NCBI GenBank assembly: GCA_025642075.2 | Contig: JAODUO010000876.1 | Coordinates: 62,501 to 126,500, forward strand | Reading direction: 5' to 3' | DNA: 64,000 bases | Source of the DNA: Ridgeia piscesae | Lineage: Eukaryota > Annelida > Polychaeta > Sabellida > Siboglinidae | In this document: piece after piece, positions 11,568 through 23,344 of the stretch | Layout of the letters: the number at the start of each line of letters is the position of its first letter | Position numbering within the stretch: position 1 is the stretch's first letter | Made by a program: the position numbers and the translations under genes | Notes under the pieces: generated by a model | Database searches by the model: none | Seen by the model: the letters and a program-made list of their open reading frames with translations, nothing else | Told to the model about the DNA's origin: nothing

Positions 11568-13205
11568 TGGTTCACGGTGTGTGGAGATATGGCTGATGAA
11601 GTGTTGGGACATGGGTGATTAGGTCTGGGGTGTGGGTGATGAAGTCTGGGACGTGGGTGATGAGGTATGTAGTGTGGGTGATGATGTCTGGGGTGTGGGT
11701 GATGATGTCTGGGGTGTGGGTGATGAGGTATGTAGTGTGGGTGATGATGTCTGGGGTGTGGGTGATGATGTCTGGGGTGTGTGTGATGATGTCTGGGACA
11801 TGGGTGATGATGTCTGGGGTAGTGGGTGATGATGTCTGGGGTGTGGGTGATGATGTCTGGGCTGTGGGTGATGATGTCTGGGACATGGGTGATGATGTCT
11901 GGGGTGTGGGTGATGATGTCTGGGACAGTGTGGGTGATGATGTCTGGGACATGGGTGATGATGTCTGGGGTGTGGGTGATGATGTCTGGGACATGGGTGA
12001 TGATGTCTGGGACATGGGTGATGATGTCTGGGGTGTGGGTGATGATGTCTGGGATGTGGGTGATGATGTCTGGGTGTGGGTGATGATGTCTGGGGTGTGG
12101 GTGATGATGTCTGGGGTGTGGGTGATGATGTCTGGGGTGTGGGTGATGATGTCTGGGTTGTGGGTGATGATGTCTGGGTGTGGGTGATGATGTCTGGGGT
12201 GTGGGTGATGATTGATGTTGTGGGGTTTGTGGGTGATGATGTCTGGGGTGTGGGTGATGAGGTATGTAGTGTGGGTGATGATGTCTGGGGTGTGGGATGA
12301 TGATGTCTGGGGTGTGGGTGATGAGGTATGTAGTGTGGGTGATGAGGTATGTAGTGTGGGTGATTATGTCTGGGGTGTGGGTGATGATATCTGGGGTGTG
12401 GGTGATGATGTCTGGGTGTGAGTGATGAGGTCTGGGGTGTGGGTGATGGGGTCTAGAGTGTTGGTGATGAGGTCTGGGGTGTGGGTGATGATGTCTGGGG
12501 TGTGGGTGATGATGTCTGGGATGTGGGTGATGAGGTATGTAGTGTGGGTGATGAGGTCTGGGGTGTGGGTGATGGGGTCTGGAGTGTGGGTGATGATGTC
12601 TGGGGTGTGGGTGATGATGTCTGGGACGTGGGTGATGAGGTCTGGGGTGTGGGTGATGAGGTCTGGGACGTGGGTGATGAGGTATGGGGTGTGGGTGATG
12701 AGGTCTGGGACGTGGGTGATGAGGTATGGGGTGTGAGTGATGAGGTCTGGGGTGTGGGTGATGGGGTCTAGAGTGTGGGTGATGAGGTCTGGGACGTGGG
12801 TGATGAGGTCTGGGGTGTGGGTGATGAGGTCTGGGACATGGGTGATGAGGTATGTAGTGTGGGTGATGAGGTATGTAGTGTGTGTGACTGTAGTGTGTGG
12901 GTGATGAGGTCTGGGGTGTGGGTGATGAGGTCTGGGGTGTGGGTGATGAGGTCTGGGGTGTGGGTGATGAGGTCTGGGGTGTGGGTGATGAGGTCTGGGG
13001 TGTGAGTGATGAGGTCTGGGGTGTGGGTGATGAGGTCTGGGTTGTGGGTGATGATGTCTGGGGTGTGAGTGATGAGGTAATGAATGTTGGGGTTTTAGGT
13101 GATGAGTTCTGGGACATAGTTGATGATGTGTGAGGCATGGGTAATGAGGTTTGGAGATATGGGTGATGAAGTGTGGGGAATGGGTGATGATATTTGGGGG
13201 CCTAG
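11568..13205. repeat. 21-bp minisatellite (about 78 copies)
   Basis: Unit GGTGTGGGTGATGATGTCTG plus G, with subvariants GGGACATGG and GGTATGTAG that alternate along the array. Because 21 is divisible by 3, long ORFs arise on both strands, including His/Pro-rich ones of up to 573 codons on the minus strand. It starts about 140 nt downstream of the c18 donor. Confidence 0.97.
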
Positions 13206-13345
13206 GTGATGTATATAGGGTATATACCAATGATATAATACACCCCTTCCTACATTTCACTTGCGTCATAAACCCTTTCCCCATCATCAATTTCATGCGA
13301 AACAAACAATGACCATGTGATATATTCAAATTCGATTTTACTCAC

Positions 13346-13411
13346 TTGACTCAGTCCAAGCCGGTAGGTGGCGCTGTCTATCTCCAGTCGCTCGAGAATC
13401 CTTTGTACCAT
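13346..13411 (-). CDS. MYO18A: MYO18A exon c18: last motor exon visible
   Basis: 22 codons, phase 0/0: MVQRILERLEIDSATY then RLGLSQ, ending CAA|GTGAGT. Matches vertebrate [22 protein letters not shown], immediately before the conserved VFFRAG at the converter. The next exon should encode that motif; none was found in the remaining 13 kb on this strand. A 21-bp minisatellite starts about 140 nt after the donor. Confidence 0.9.
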
Positions 13412-13847
13412 CTACAATACAATTCGTACTTAGATCTTCCTCCATGTTCATTTTTGCTCATTCTATTTTTGAATAATTTTGCGAATAATTAAACTAGTCT
13501 GACAGAAGTAGTTTATTTGTGAATTTGTTATATTAGTTTTTTAGACATCATCGTAAAAACACATGAAATAATATACCATAACATATAAAAATTAATTTCA
13601 AGATTCCCAATATAATAATTATAGTGAATTTTTCAATGATTTTTTACGTCTTTATTAAACCAACTGAGGAAGTTTTAAGTACCTATGCATAGGTTCATGT
13701 AAAACACCATGATTTTGGTGTACAAAATTATAGTCTAAAAATATGAAAAATAAAATAACGATCATCAGCATGGAGCAATTACATATAACTACTGGCAAAG
13801 AAATTAAACTGTTGAAAATCACTGCAGTGTTTTTATTAAGCTATTAC

Positions 13848-13957
13848 CTTTTTATTATCACTCGTGTCAAAGTCGGCTGGCACTGCATCCTGGTCCCCAG
13901 AGGTCAATAGTTCAAATCGCTGTTTGAACTCGGAAAAGAGCATGTGCTCAGGGAAAC
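13848..13957 (-). CDS. MYO18A: MYO18A exon c17: motor, pre-converter
   Basis: 2 nt (Gly) plus 36 codons, phase 0 out. FPEHMLFSEFKQRFELL matches GYPDHMVFSEFRRRFDVL of vertebrate MYO18A; then SGDQDAVPADFDTSDNKK. Acceptor TTTGCAG, donor AAAAAG|GTAATA. The preceding intron is 4.6 kb. Confidence 0.92.
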
Positions 13958-16900
13958 CTGCAAATGACAATTTTCAGTCAGTAAAATACAGCAGTGAACC
14001 TACCATTTGTGTTACTTTGTCGGTTGTGAAGTGGTCAGTGATATCTATGGAGAGGAAAGCAGATAGCAAATGTTCCACTCTATGTTTCTTAAACACACCG
14101 AACTGAAAAAACTTATGGCAACATAAAAAACGGAATCATCATAAAAATAAATTTCAAAGGATCGTCTATAGTTTTTCCACAATAACTGCATCAGAAAGTA
14201 AACAAATAGTCCTATCATCGTCATCACATGCCTCAACTTGCGGTGTTTTGGAAACAGGTAGTGGACTGGTCATACAGGAACCACAAAGGCAAGACTAAGT
14301 TCTTACACAAGCCAATGTCCAGTCCTAAGGACTGTTCAAAACACTGCCCACTCCACTCTCTGGCTGACCTGTTCAGTCAAACACCATCCTCACTTCTCCA
14401 GGAAGTATTCAGCCACACTGAAATTACTGATGACTGCTTGTTCACTTACCCTCTACAAGAGGGTGCTCACACGGCCGGGTAACTGGCACATTGTGGCATG
14501 GGAAGAAAAATGCCCCAAAAAGGATTCAACCCCAGGCTATCCCAAATGATAGTCCATAGTTCTAACCAGAACACAACATTTTCCCCCAAGAACGTGACAG
14601 TTTTCCTCAATGCTTGGGGGTGGGCAACAAACAGAAATCACTCTCAAATCTAGGGACTGTTTCACTAAGATAAAGATGGAAAAGAAAATCACCACCAAAC
14701 TGAATTTGTTGCTAAATTGACGGGAACATTTTCAAAATGCAAAGCCATCACCATATCACTGAGGACACTGTTTCGGTGACACATCAGTGTAAACCAGTGG
14801 TGCATTGTGGGGAAAATGTTCAGCACACAAGATCACAGTTAAGGAGTGAAATTGATTGATTTTAAAGAGTAAAATTCAGCTGATGAGTTGATAAGAATAT
14901 TAGTGAAACAATCCCCAATATTTATTGAAGCTATTTACATCCCACGCAAAATGGACAGGGAGAGTACCATCTGTCACCAGGAGCATCCCTCCCCACACAC
15001 CTGTCCGCTTCCTCGTCCGTTTCACCTGTCCAGATGGGAGACGCCAGCCTCTTGGACGTGGTGACACTTGCAGGTGACACAGACACTGTCACATGACACA
15101 CACTCCCAGGTGACAGGTGACTAGTGTCTTGAGGACACTCAGTGACCAGGTGACTGGCAGACATGTTCCAGTGTATCAATGACGTCCGTAACAGGCTGTC
15201 ACAGTAACGTGACGTTTTGAGCAAGTGTCATATTTATTCCATAATCCGGCTTAAAAACCCATCAGATGACAGTCAGAGATTGAGTCAGTGATATTCTATG
15301 GTCTCTTTATGTACAAGGTGATTCAGTGTTTTGCAGAAACACAATATTTCAGGCCAGGTTCTATCAGTGCATGTCATTTTCCAAGTGTACAGCGTCGCAA
15401 TATCATTGCAGACACCAACCAGACTGTATATCAGTGTAACATCTCTGGATGTCATCCAACCAGTTCAGATATTGTCACATAATGTAGACACAGCATCGCA
15501 GAATCACTGACATCGTGTATAACTCTTGTAAGTGTACAACATCCTTAAACGTCACTGAGACAAGACGTCTCGTTATCAAGAGTCCACCCACATCACAAGA
15601 TGACATCAAAACATCACTGTGTCCTCTCCAGAATGCACTTTTCTATCAATGTAACATCCCTTGACATCCACCATCCATAAGATAAACATCGGTCCTTGTT
15701 TTGAAATGTCCTTAGCATAAGATTGCACTGCAAAATTGGTGACGACAACCTCAAAACCCATGTTAATGCAATAGGTTGATTTCATCCATTCATATGAAGA
15801 CTTTTTGCTAGGTTAGACAGCGTCACAAAATCACTGCCACAATCCAAGATATACACACACCAGTGTTAGGCTGTAACATCTCTTAACAGCACCCATCCAG
15901 TAGACAAGAGTCCTCCTTGTATTCAGGCAACATCCTACCACAGAATATTCCACATGCAACCTCTGGCCGCTGTACAACTATGAAACTACACACAAGATAA
16001 TTGAGTGAGTCCAGTTCAGCATTTCTCCATCAAATCTCTCTTCCTTAGTGACGCAGCTTCACATACCCCTTGTGGGGATAACTACCCTGTCCCACAAGAG
16101 ACAGGACTACCCTCTCCACAGCACCCCACTGGGGTAAATGTAACCAATTAGTGGGGCTCTGTACATAATCACTACACTTGTATAACAACAGCCACCATCA
16201 GAGGAGATCCTTTATTGTCTGTGAAGACAAAATTACACCTGTCCACCTTTGCTGAAGAGGCACAAGAATGCTCACAAAGGTGCAGGTAATTGGTGATTGC
16301 CTGTGAAAGTGTGACACATTAAATGTCATTTAAGTGTCAAGTCTAGACCGGCCAATGACAGAGTCTTAAGAGGACATTATGTCTCCATGCTCAACTATGT
16401 GGAAGAGTTCAAATCTGGTCGACTGATAAACTTGTGAAGTCAGATATTTTTGTGGACAACATTGTGTGACTGTTTACAAATTCTGGTAAATTCTCAAAGC
16501 ATGGGATGTTTTTTAAACGTGTTTCTAATTATATTTTATGGGTATATTTATATAGTTGTGACTAGGTAAAACTTACAAGAATTCAGATAAATTCACCAAA
16601 CATACAAAGTCATGATTTTAAATTGGTTTCAAGTCATATCTACACAGTGGCTTTTGGGGTTCAAATCTTAACATGAATTGAATGTGGGTAATGTGGAATA
16701 TGATTTCATGGACCGATTCTGGGTTTTTCTTTAGTTTTGTAAATCAATAAATATGCCACATAAATGAAAAGCTTTACAAAGACTGAAACTAAGATTACAG
16801 CTAAACTTATAAGTTGTTATGGTGGTCTGTATTATTTAGTCACTTATGACGTAAATCAATATACAAAATTGTTTTAAACTATATAACAGAATGTGGCTAG

Positions 16901-18135
16901 GATTAAAGCCGAATAAAAATGCTTCCATAGCAGCTGAGTTGATCATTACGCGAGGTCATAAAGTAAGATGAAACCAGTTTTATGTGACAGTGAATTCAGG
17001 AATAAACTGTCACTCAGTTCTAATATTACAAACAGTTAAGCTACGTGCAATAAACCACTTTAACGTCCCAAAGCTGAAGTCCGAACACAGAGGTTCAGCA
17101 TAAAAAGAAAGAAGTTTAGGAAACAGTAATGGCAAATGTCAAAGTATTTCATCCTCGTACTCTCCATTTGCCATGCAAATCTACCCGGGGTAGCCCTAAA
17201 GGTCCCCGTCTTGTATGCAAAGTTTGGGAGTTAGCCGAGTCAAACTATCCTTGAGAACAACACAAACACCCAACCTAATCTGATAACGGATAAACAGTTT
17301 CTGAGAATTCCTGTATAACGACGCATCCGCCAAATCACACAAGCAACTGAATGGTTTTGTGTATTTGAACATATTTGCTTCTACACATCCCAAATACTGC
17401 ATGTAACATGAGCAGTGTGTGTGGTCGAAATCACCCAAAATTATATCACATGACCTGAGGCCGGCCACTCATTGCGGGCGATTTCACTGGCTGAGCTAAA
17501 CTACCAAGTTTTGCAATGGGATCAGCCAGGGGTACTGCTATCTGGGACTGGCGGACGTAGTCACCAGCAGTGACCCCTGGCGGCACACGAAGTATTTAAA
17601 ACACTGAATCTGAATCAACATTTTAACAGCTGCACTAGAAATGCGCGAAAGGAACAGCTGTTTGGGAGAATTTTTTTAAACAGAATATTTTATTTTATTT
17701 TAACTCATACCGTGACTTTTTGACTAACATTAATCATTTTTCTTTTTATGAATATTTAATCACTTAATAATCCAAAAACACTTGGCAGATCCAGCGTCCA
17801 TCAAAAAGTACTTTATTTTGGTGATGTCATGCGAACAACTCACCTGGAAACACATGCTGGGAGTGAATGGCAGACAAAGGAAAAGATGACACTCAAGACC
17901 AAGAAGACTTAAGGACAGTAAAAAAGAAAAGAGCACAACGTCACAACAACTGTGTCAGACAACAGGAGACGGTTAAAGTGGAGGAGGTTGTGAAAGGTAC
18001 ATGCTCGGCACAAGTACTAGCCTCAATAACAACCCTTGACCATAACAGAATCTTGAACAGTTAAAGGAGCCATTTCTCTTCCAAAGAGTTGAAGATTAGC
18101 CAGTGACAGTTTGGCACTCCCTCCAATTGTTATTT
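13958..18135. other. Intron between c16 and c17, mostly unique sequence
   Basis: Part of a 4.6-kb intron. No conserved exon seen. Around 15.0-15.2 kb CAGGTGAC-type motifs recur irregularly, and 16.06-16.13 kb has small inverted GGGGATAACTACCC-type segments. Confidence 0.4.
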
Positions 18136-18296
18136 GTAGTGGTGTGTGTCACAGCGACTAGAGCTCCACTCTCAACTAAGAGAACCCAGGCTCGAATCAT
18201 GTGTTGCTGTGTTGAACTTTGGGCATGGTTCTTCACTCTACATTGCTCCAGTTCACTCAGCTGTATGAGTACCTGGCTACAGACAGTGGTGGATAT
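18136..18296 (+). mobile_element. tRNA-derived SINE copy
   Basis: The tRNA-like head has an A-box-like CGACTAGAGCTCCACTCTC and a B-box-like GGCTCGAATCA about 40 nt later. It is followed by a body with GGGCATGGTTCTTCACTC and AGCTGTATGAGTACCTGGCT. That body resembles the conserved central domain of invertebrate SINEs (from memory, possibly the Meta-type family). Lies in the intron before c17. Confidence 0.55.
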
Positions 18297-18543
18297 TTGA
18301 GTAAGAATAGTCTTCACGCATTAATTACTGCATGGCTGGATAAATTAAGATGGTGTTTGATTGAACAGCGAGTAAAGTGTAAATCGCATTGGCTTTAGGA
18401 CTGAATACTGCACTACACAAGAACTGAACGTTTCGTTTTTCTACGAATGAAACATCAACCTAAGAACACACACCAGGACATGTACACAACTACACATGCA
18501 CTAAGTTGCTTACTGAGAAGTGAAACAATGGCCAGAACATTAC

Positions 18544-18745
18544 CTTGTCGGTGGAGTCGTATCGCGTCGACAATCTCTGCACCACGTATCTGAGAGCGAA
18601 CAAGTGGCACATTGAGCAGGACGTCGTCTGTCTTCGACTGGACGCCAAGACTGTTCTTGAGGTCACAGAGCCCCGCGTTGCTCTGGGGCAGCAGACAGTG
18701 CACAAAGTGGAGCTGAGTCCTCCGCAGTGACTCCACCACTGAGTC
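18544..18745 (-). CDS. MYO18A: MYO18A exon c16: motor, SH region
   Basis: 67 codons plus 1 nt. DSVVESLRRTQLHFVHCLLP is the myosin HFVRCIxPN counterpart. It continues DVLLNVPLVRSQIRGAEI then VDAIRLHRQ, the conserved VLEGIRICRKG-like SH helix. The insert between them is shorter than in human MYO18A. Donor CAAG|GTAATG. Confidence 0.94.
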
Positions 18746-18848
18746 CTGGGGGAGGCAATGGAAAATGTGTTACTTGACATGGAGATGTGTTACTTGACAC
18801 ATGCATGGAGATGTGTGACTTGACACGGACTTGGAGGTGTGTTACTTG

Positions 18849-19204
18849 ATGGAGGGGGAGGGAGGGGAGGGGGAGGGGGAGGGGGAGGGGAGGGGGAGGG
18901 GGAGGGGGAGGGGAGGGGGAGGGGAGGGAGGGGGGAGGGGGAGGGAGGGAGGGGAGGGAGGGGAGGGAGGAGGGAGGGAGGGAGGGAGGGAGGGAGGGAG
19001 GAGAGGGAGGGAGGGAGGGAGGGAGGGAGGGAGGGAGGGAGGGAGGGAGGGAGGGAGGGAGGGAGGGAGGGAGGAGGGAGGGAGGGAGGAGGGAGGGAGG
19101 GAGGGAGGGAGGGAGGGAGGGAGGGAGGGAGGGAGGGAGGGAGGGAGGGAGGGAGGGGGGGAGGGAGGGAGGGAGGGAGGGAGGGAGGGAGGGAGGGAGG
19201 GAGG
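18849..19204. repeat. (GGGA)n tract filling a short intron
   Basis: About 355 bp of GGGGGA/GGGA repeats, between the c15 donor (19240) and c16 acceptor (18746). Only about 35 nt separate it from the donor. On the pre-mRNA it is a long CCCU pyrimidine tract. Confidence 0.97.
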
Positions 19205-19240
19205 GGTCAGGTAGTTAATAATCACAGCAGCGACACGTAC

Positions 19241-19424
19241 CACTTGGAACTTCATCTGTAAGCAGGCTGACTTGCGCTTGAGTGCGGCGGCGCCGGTGGC
19301 ACAGGTGCGCCGCATGCTGGATGTGCGGCGCAGGGAGGTGGTGCCATCTACACTGGCCACTGAACCGGCCACCGTCACTGACAGGGCACTGCGCACTGAT
19401 TGGAACAGAGTGCCTATGTCGTCT
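19241..19424 (-). CDS. MYO18A: MYO18A exon c15: motor, loop 2 region
   Basis: 1 nt completes Arg, then 61 codons, phase 0 out at GTG|GTACGT. Contains IGTLFQSVRSALSVTVAG, then the loop-2-like TSLRRTSSMRRTCATG and LKRKSACLQMKFQV. The following intron is only 495 bp, and about 355 bp of it is a (GGGA)n tract on the plus strand. Confidence 0.94.
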
Positions 19425-19824
19425 CTGCAACCCACAATAAAACATTGTTATTTATGGATCACAAAGTTTCATTTTGCATATCCAAATCAAGATGAATCCA
19501 TACCTATATAAAATGCATTCTCTCTATTACAATTGGAACATTGACTGATAGAGTCTGCATATTCACCAATTTTTAAAGAAATTTATTACTTTGGAGCATT
19601 GTTGCAAAACATACGACATTTCGACCAATCAGCTATGAGTCTTGGTCACATACTGGTGTCACATGATATGACTCAGGTTTCGGCATAAATTGTAAATTTG
19701 TCTACAATATATACGTAATTTGTAAGAAGAAATTACATTAATTATTTCTACATTTGCCATTAGGAATACAAAAAAATAAATAACAAAAACCATGTGACAG
19801 GCACTTTACGCCACACTGTCTCAC

Positions 19825-19987
19825 CTGTTGGACTCCTGCAGGAAGGCGTTGACGGTGCGAGAGACAGGGTTCTCACGACACGCTCTCAACCACCCTTTCA
19901 CGTTGTACTGCACGGGGTTGGTGCCCTGGAAGTGGTTCAGGGTGAACATCTGTCCCTGGTTGCCACCCCGCTGCAAGAGGGCGTCAC
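19825..19987 (-). CDS. MYO18A: MYO18A exon c14: motor
   Basis: 2 nt in, 53 codons, 2 nt out. Contains QGQMFTLNHFQGTNPVQYNV then KGWLRACRENPV and FLQESN, matching the conserved FxIxHxAGxVxYxxxGWLxKNKDP region (actin-binding strut of the lower 50K domain). Acceptor CACACAG, donor AACAG|GTGAGA. Confidence 0.94.
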
Positions 19988-20707
19988 CTGTGTGGATGAA
20001 AGGAAGCAACAATTGTATTAGCCTTGATTACCCTGGCTCCACCAGGTGGCAGCACTTGTTAACCCCTCACACGGATAACATTTAAGAGCTGGCTCAGTCA
20101 GCAGGGTATCTTCTCAGCGAAACTATGTATCTGAGCGAGAGTGAGTTAAGCGAGACTACTAGTGTCACTTATGGTTCACACACACGACAACTGCAGAAGT
20201 TCCAGCTATTTCCATGCTCTGTCAAGGTTTCCATTAAAAGATCCCTGTTGATCTTTACAGTTGCATAAAACATACATTTTAACGTCTAATATAGTAATGA
20301 TATTCCGTGCTACTCAAGGTCTTGGTTTGTAACTATTGATATTCCGCGCAACTCAAGGATTTCCAGCTCCATTCAATCCTGGTCAATAGAAATATTAAAA
20401 AATTGTCATGGTCTAAAATGTTTACTGACATTTTCACAATCTGAATTCCTTTTGCAGTACTTTATAGTGAGAAAATTACACAAATGCAATTCAGTGTGCT
20501 AAGAAACTACTGCCAACTTCAAAAAAAAAGTCAAGACATTTGTTTGAACTCACATTCCCATCATAACCTTTTGACAGTCCCTTGTTCTAATTGTTCACGA
20601 TACTTCATTTTCAATCAAGATTTTTATCAGTCTCTTTTCTGCACAGCTGCTAATTATTTAAGCCCTGGCAAAGACCACGGCAACTATCCCAAGTCCCAAC
20701 TACCTAC

Positions 20708-20852
20708 GTTTGCCTGGTTTCTGTCCATGCATCTGGAAGACATGATCCAGGAACGATTTCTCAGTGGAGCCAGCAAACATGGCCTCCTCGTCCAGTAACC
20801 ATAGCAACCCCTTCTGGTCCTTGTCCCGAGCATCATGGGAGGAAGACCTCAC
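20708..20852 (-). CDS. MYO18A: MYO18A exon c13: motor
   Basis: 48 codons plus 1 nt. Reads VRSSSHDARDKDQ, then KGLLWLLDEEAMFAGST and FLDHVFQMHGQKPGK. GLLWLLDEEA is the conserved LLDEEC-type motif after the relay. Donor CAAAC|GTAGGT; the C joins GT of c14 to give Arg, which selects this donor over the GTAGTT four bases further on. Confidence 0.92.
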
Positions 20853-21267
20853 CTAGGATACGAAAAGCAAAATGGTGGATTACAATACTAATATGTAATG
20901 CTTGTGAAGTACAATAAACGTCAACTGACATGTCAATTCATCAAAATTACGGTAAAATAGATTTGCAGTAAAATGTATTTTAACAAATTTGTGCCTCTGA
21001 ACTTGGGTTTCTGGGGGTTTAGTTTCAGAAAATCTTTTTATTATTACTGTTAAGTAAAACTCTGTATTGAAATACATTTACATTTTAAAACATAGTTTAG
21101 TTCATCGCCAACACTTTTATTTGTATTCAAAACAAAGGAGTGAATTAAATTCACAACTGTTCTAGATCACCTGAAATGTTTCCTACTTTGTCTATTCTTT
21201 CACTGCTCATTCCATGACTTGAAGGAAACGAAATAACAGGGGGGATATTAAAACATGCAACACTCAC

Positions 21268-21354
21268 CAGGGCTTGTTGCGATGCTTTGTCTATGAGAGA
21301 AACCAAGGGTTGTGGACTGTAACTGACCATTTCAAAGTCACATGACACATCCTC
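21268..21354 (-). CDS. MYO18A: MYO18A exon c12: motor, lower 50K
   Basis: 29 codons, phase 0/0: EDVSCDFEMVSYSPQP then LVSLIDKASQQAL, ending at CTG|GTGAGT. Corresponds to the human stretch with DDLEPP...AVDQASHQSL. Acceptor CATTGCAG. Confidence 0.9.
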
Positions 21355-21503
21355 CTGCAATGAGATGGACACTGGTCAGTCATCAACAGATGCAATAAAT
21401 TAACAAAAATGCACAGGTTAATTACACTATATTATTTGCAACAGTTCATCAAGACGTTACTCAGCAAAGATGAATATATTTAAATAATTTGCTTTATTCA
21501 TTA

Positions 21504-22075
21504 CAGTGGAACCCCTCATGAACGAGCACCCTCATTTACGACCACCCGCTTTTTACGACCGTTTTTTCGTTGATGGAATGTCTACGCTGTCTAAACGTTC
21601 CCTCACCAACGACCACGCGGCAGACATGACCAACGACCATGGCAATTTGAATTTTACCCCTGACGAACGACCATCCGATAGGTGGCCAGCACATTTTTTA
21701 ACCTAAATATCGCAATGAACTCTCATTAAACGCATGACTAACGCGCACGGACGCGCATAATGCCATAAAAACAATAAATCGCCTGATGACGACCATTCAT
21801 TTTGGCGATCTTTTACTTTCTGCCGAATTATGAAAACGACATCTAACAGCCGCTAGACCTTCCTCACATATCTTATATATTTATAAACACACACTATGTT
21901 ATAAAATTAAATCACTTACATTATTGACAAAAATAAAATTCATGAAACAAAGTCACGCAAGAACTCGCCGGCAAGACATCATGGCGGACATGGTCACCGT
22001 CGGTGGCTACGCGTAACTCTGCGATTAAATATCCATATTGTGTATGACTAAAGTTTAGAAACTTGTGTATGATTA
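21504..22075 (+). mobile_element. Fragment of a pogo/Tigger-like DNA transposon (right end uncertain)
   Basis: After a TA dinucleotide the sequence begins CAGTGGAACCCCTCATGAAC, followed by repeated ACGACCA-type motifs. This is the typical terminal region of Tigger/pogo elements of the Tc1/mariner superfamily. No transposase ORF and no matching inverted right end (GGTTCCACTG) is visible nearby, so it looks like a solo end or truncated copy in the c11-c12 intron. Confidence 0.55.
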
Positions 22076-22165
22076 AAGTTTAGAAACTTAGGCTAAATTT
22101 TAGATTAGTTTAGGATAAAACCGAAATCCAGATTTTGCGACACCGCGATAAAATATCGACGTAAC

Positions 22166-22535
22166 GTCCGTCCGTCCGTCCGTCCGTCCGTCCGTCCGTC
22201 CGTCCGTCCGTCCGTCCGTCCGTCCGTCCGTCCGTCCGTCCGTCCGTCCGTCCGTCCGTCCGTCCGTCCGTCCGTCCGTCCGTCCGTCCGTCCGTCCGTC
22301 CGTCCGTCCGTCCGTCCGTCCGTCCGTCCGTCCGTCCGTCCGCGTCCGTCCGTCCGTCCGTCCGTCCGTCCGTCCGTCCGCCCGCCCGCCCGCCCGCCCG
22401 CCCGCCCGCCCGCCCGCCCGCCGCCGCCGCTCGCCCGCCCGTCCCGTCCCGCCCGTCCCGCCCGCCCGCCGCCCGCCCGCCCGCCCGCCTCGCCCGCCCG
22501 CCCGCCGCTCCGCCCGCCCGTCCGTCCGTCCGTCC
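22166..22535. repeat. (CCGT)n to (CCCG)n compound microsatellite
   Basis: About 215 bp of CCGT repeats grade into about 150 bp of CCCG repeats with irregular CCG and TCG interruptions, very CpG-dense. Lies within 140 nt of the c11 donor. Arg/Gly/Thr/Asp false ORFs arise on the minus strand. Confidence 0.97.
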
Positions 22536-22673
22536 CGCCATCCCGCCCGTTTAGCAAAGAGATGAAACTCAACCTATACGTGTATGTGTTAAAGGTGCCG
22601 ATTTCATGTTATACTCAAACTGAAGTGAAGAGTTACAAGATGGTCAGTCACATGACCAGTCCCTCGGACCAAC

Positions 22674-22866
22674 CTGACAGTACAGGTCCTGCTGTGACGT
22701 GAACACAACGTCGTGGTACAACAGCTGCAGTCGCTCCTGCAGGTAGTTGTGACCAAAGTCCTCAGAGGTGGCGCCACCAGTGCGACCACACGATGCGGCG
22801 TTCTGGAAGCCAGGGGCATCAAGAACGAGAATGGACGACACAGTACGGACGTTTGACGACAGCGAC
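22674..22866 (-). CDS. MYO18A: MYO18A exon c11: switch II
   Basis: 1 nt completes Arg, then 64 codons, phase 0 out (CAG|GTTGGT). Contains VSSILVLDAPGFQN, the switch-II/relay start with GFQ in place of the canonical GFE, diagnostic for class XVIII. Then FGHNYLQERLQLLYHD and VFTSQQDLYCQ, the relay-helix region. Confidence 0.95.
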
Positions 22867-23344
22867 CTGGAACACAATGATTCACGTACAACACCTGCTT
22901 GTGTTGTTACAAAATAACTATCACTCATCCCGGGAACAACAAAGGATACTGGTTATTATCGCTACGGAAGTTTCATATTAAAAGGAGGGTGTCTGTTCGT
23001 AGGATTTTATTTATTTTAAAATGTAATGTTCTTAAAAGTATAATAAATATGTTGAAGGTGTACAGCCCTTATGTGTATCCATCACAATGTTTGCATTTGA
23101 AAGACACAACCTCAGGAGCTCAAATGGTAAACAATACATCCAGTTTAAAAAATAAGTTTTATTGGCATTATCAATATGTAGCATAATTCAACTTGTCTTA
23201 CATAAAACTAAGACTAAACCAGTATATTTTTCAAATGGACAGGACCTGTCGTGGACTCATTGAGCTGGGATTTCATTCCCTAATTCCAAATGTCAGAATA
23301 ATTGGCCAAAAGATTATTGGTTTTATGTCAGAATAAACTGAGAA

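Noticed and set aside
11417..13138. Minus-strand His/Pro-rich ORF of 573 codons and related plus-strand ORFs
   Set aside because: Translation of the 21-bp minisatellite; overlaps an intron and shows no domain or codon signal.
17196..17468. Minus-strand ORF of 90 codons in the c16-c17 intron
   Set aside because: No matching acceptor/donor in phase with c16 (phase 1) and c17; the c16-c17 join is already complete without it.
22105..22572. Arg/Gly/Thr/Asp-rich ORFs of about 150 codons on the minus strand
   Set aside because: Translation of the CCGT/CCCG microsatellite.
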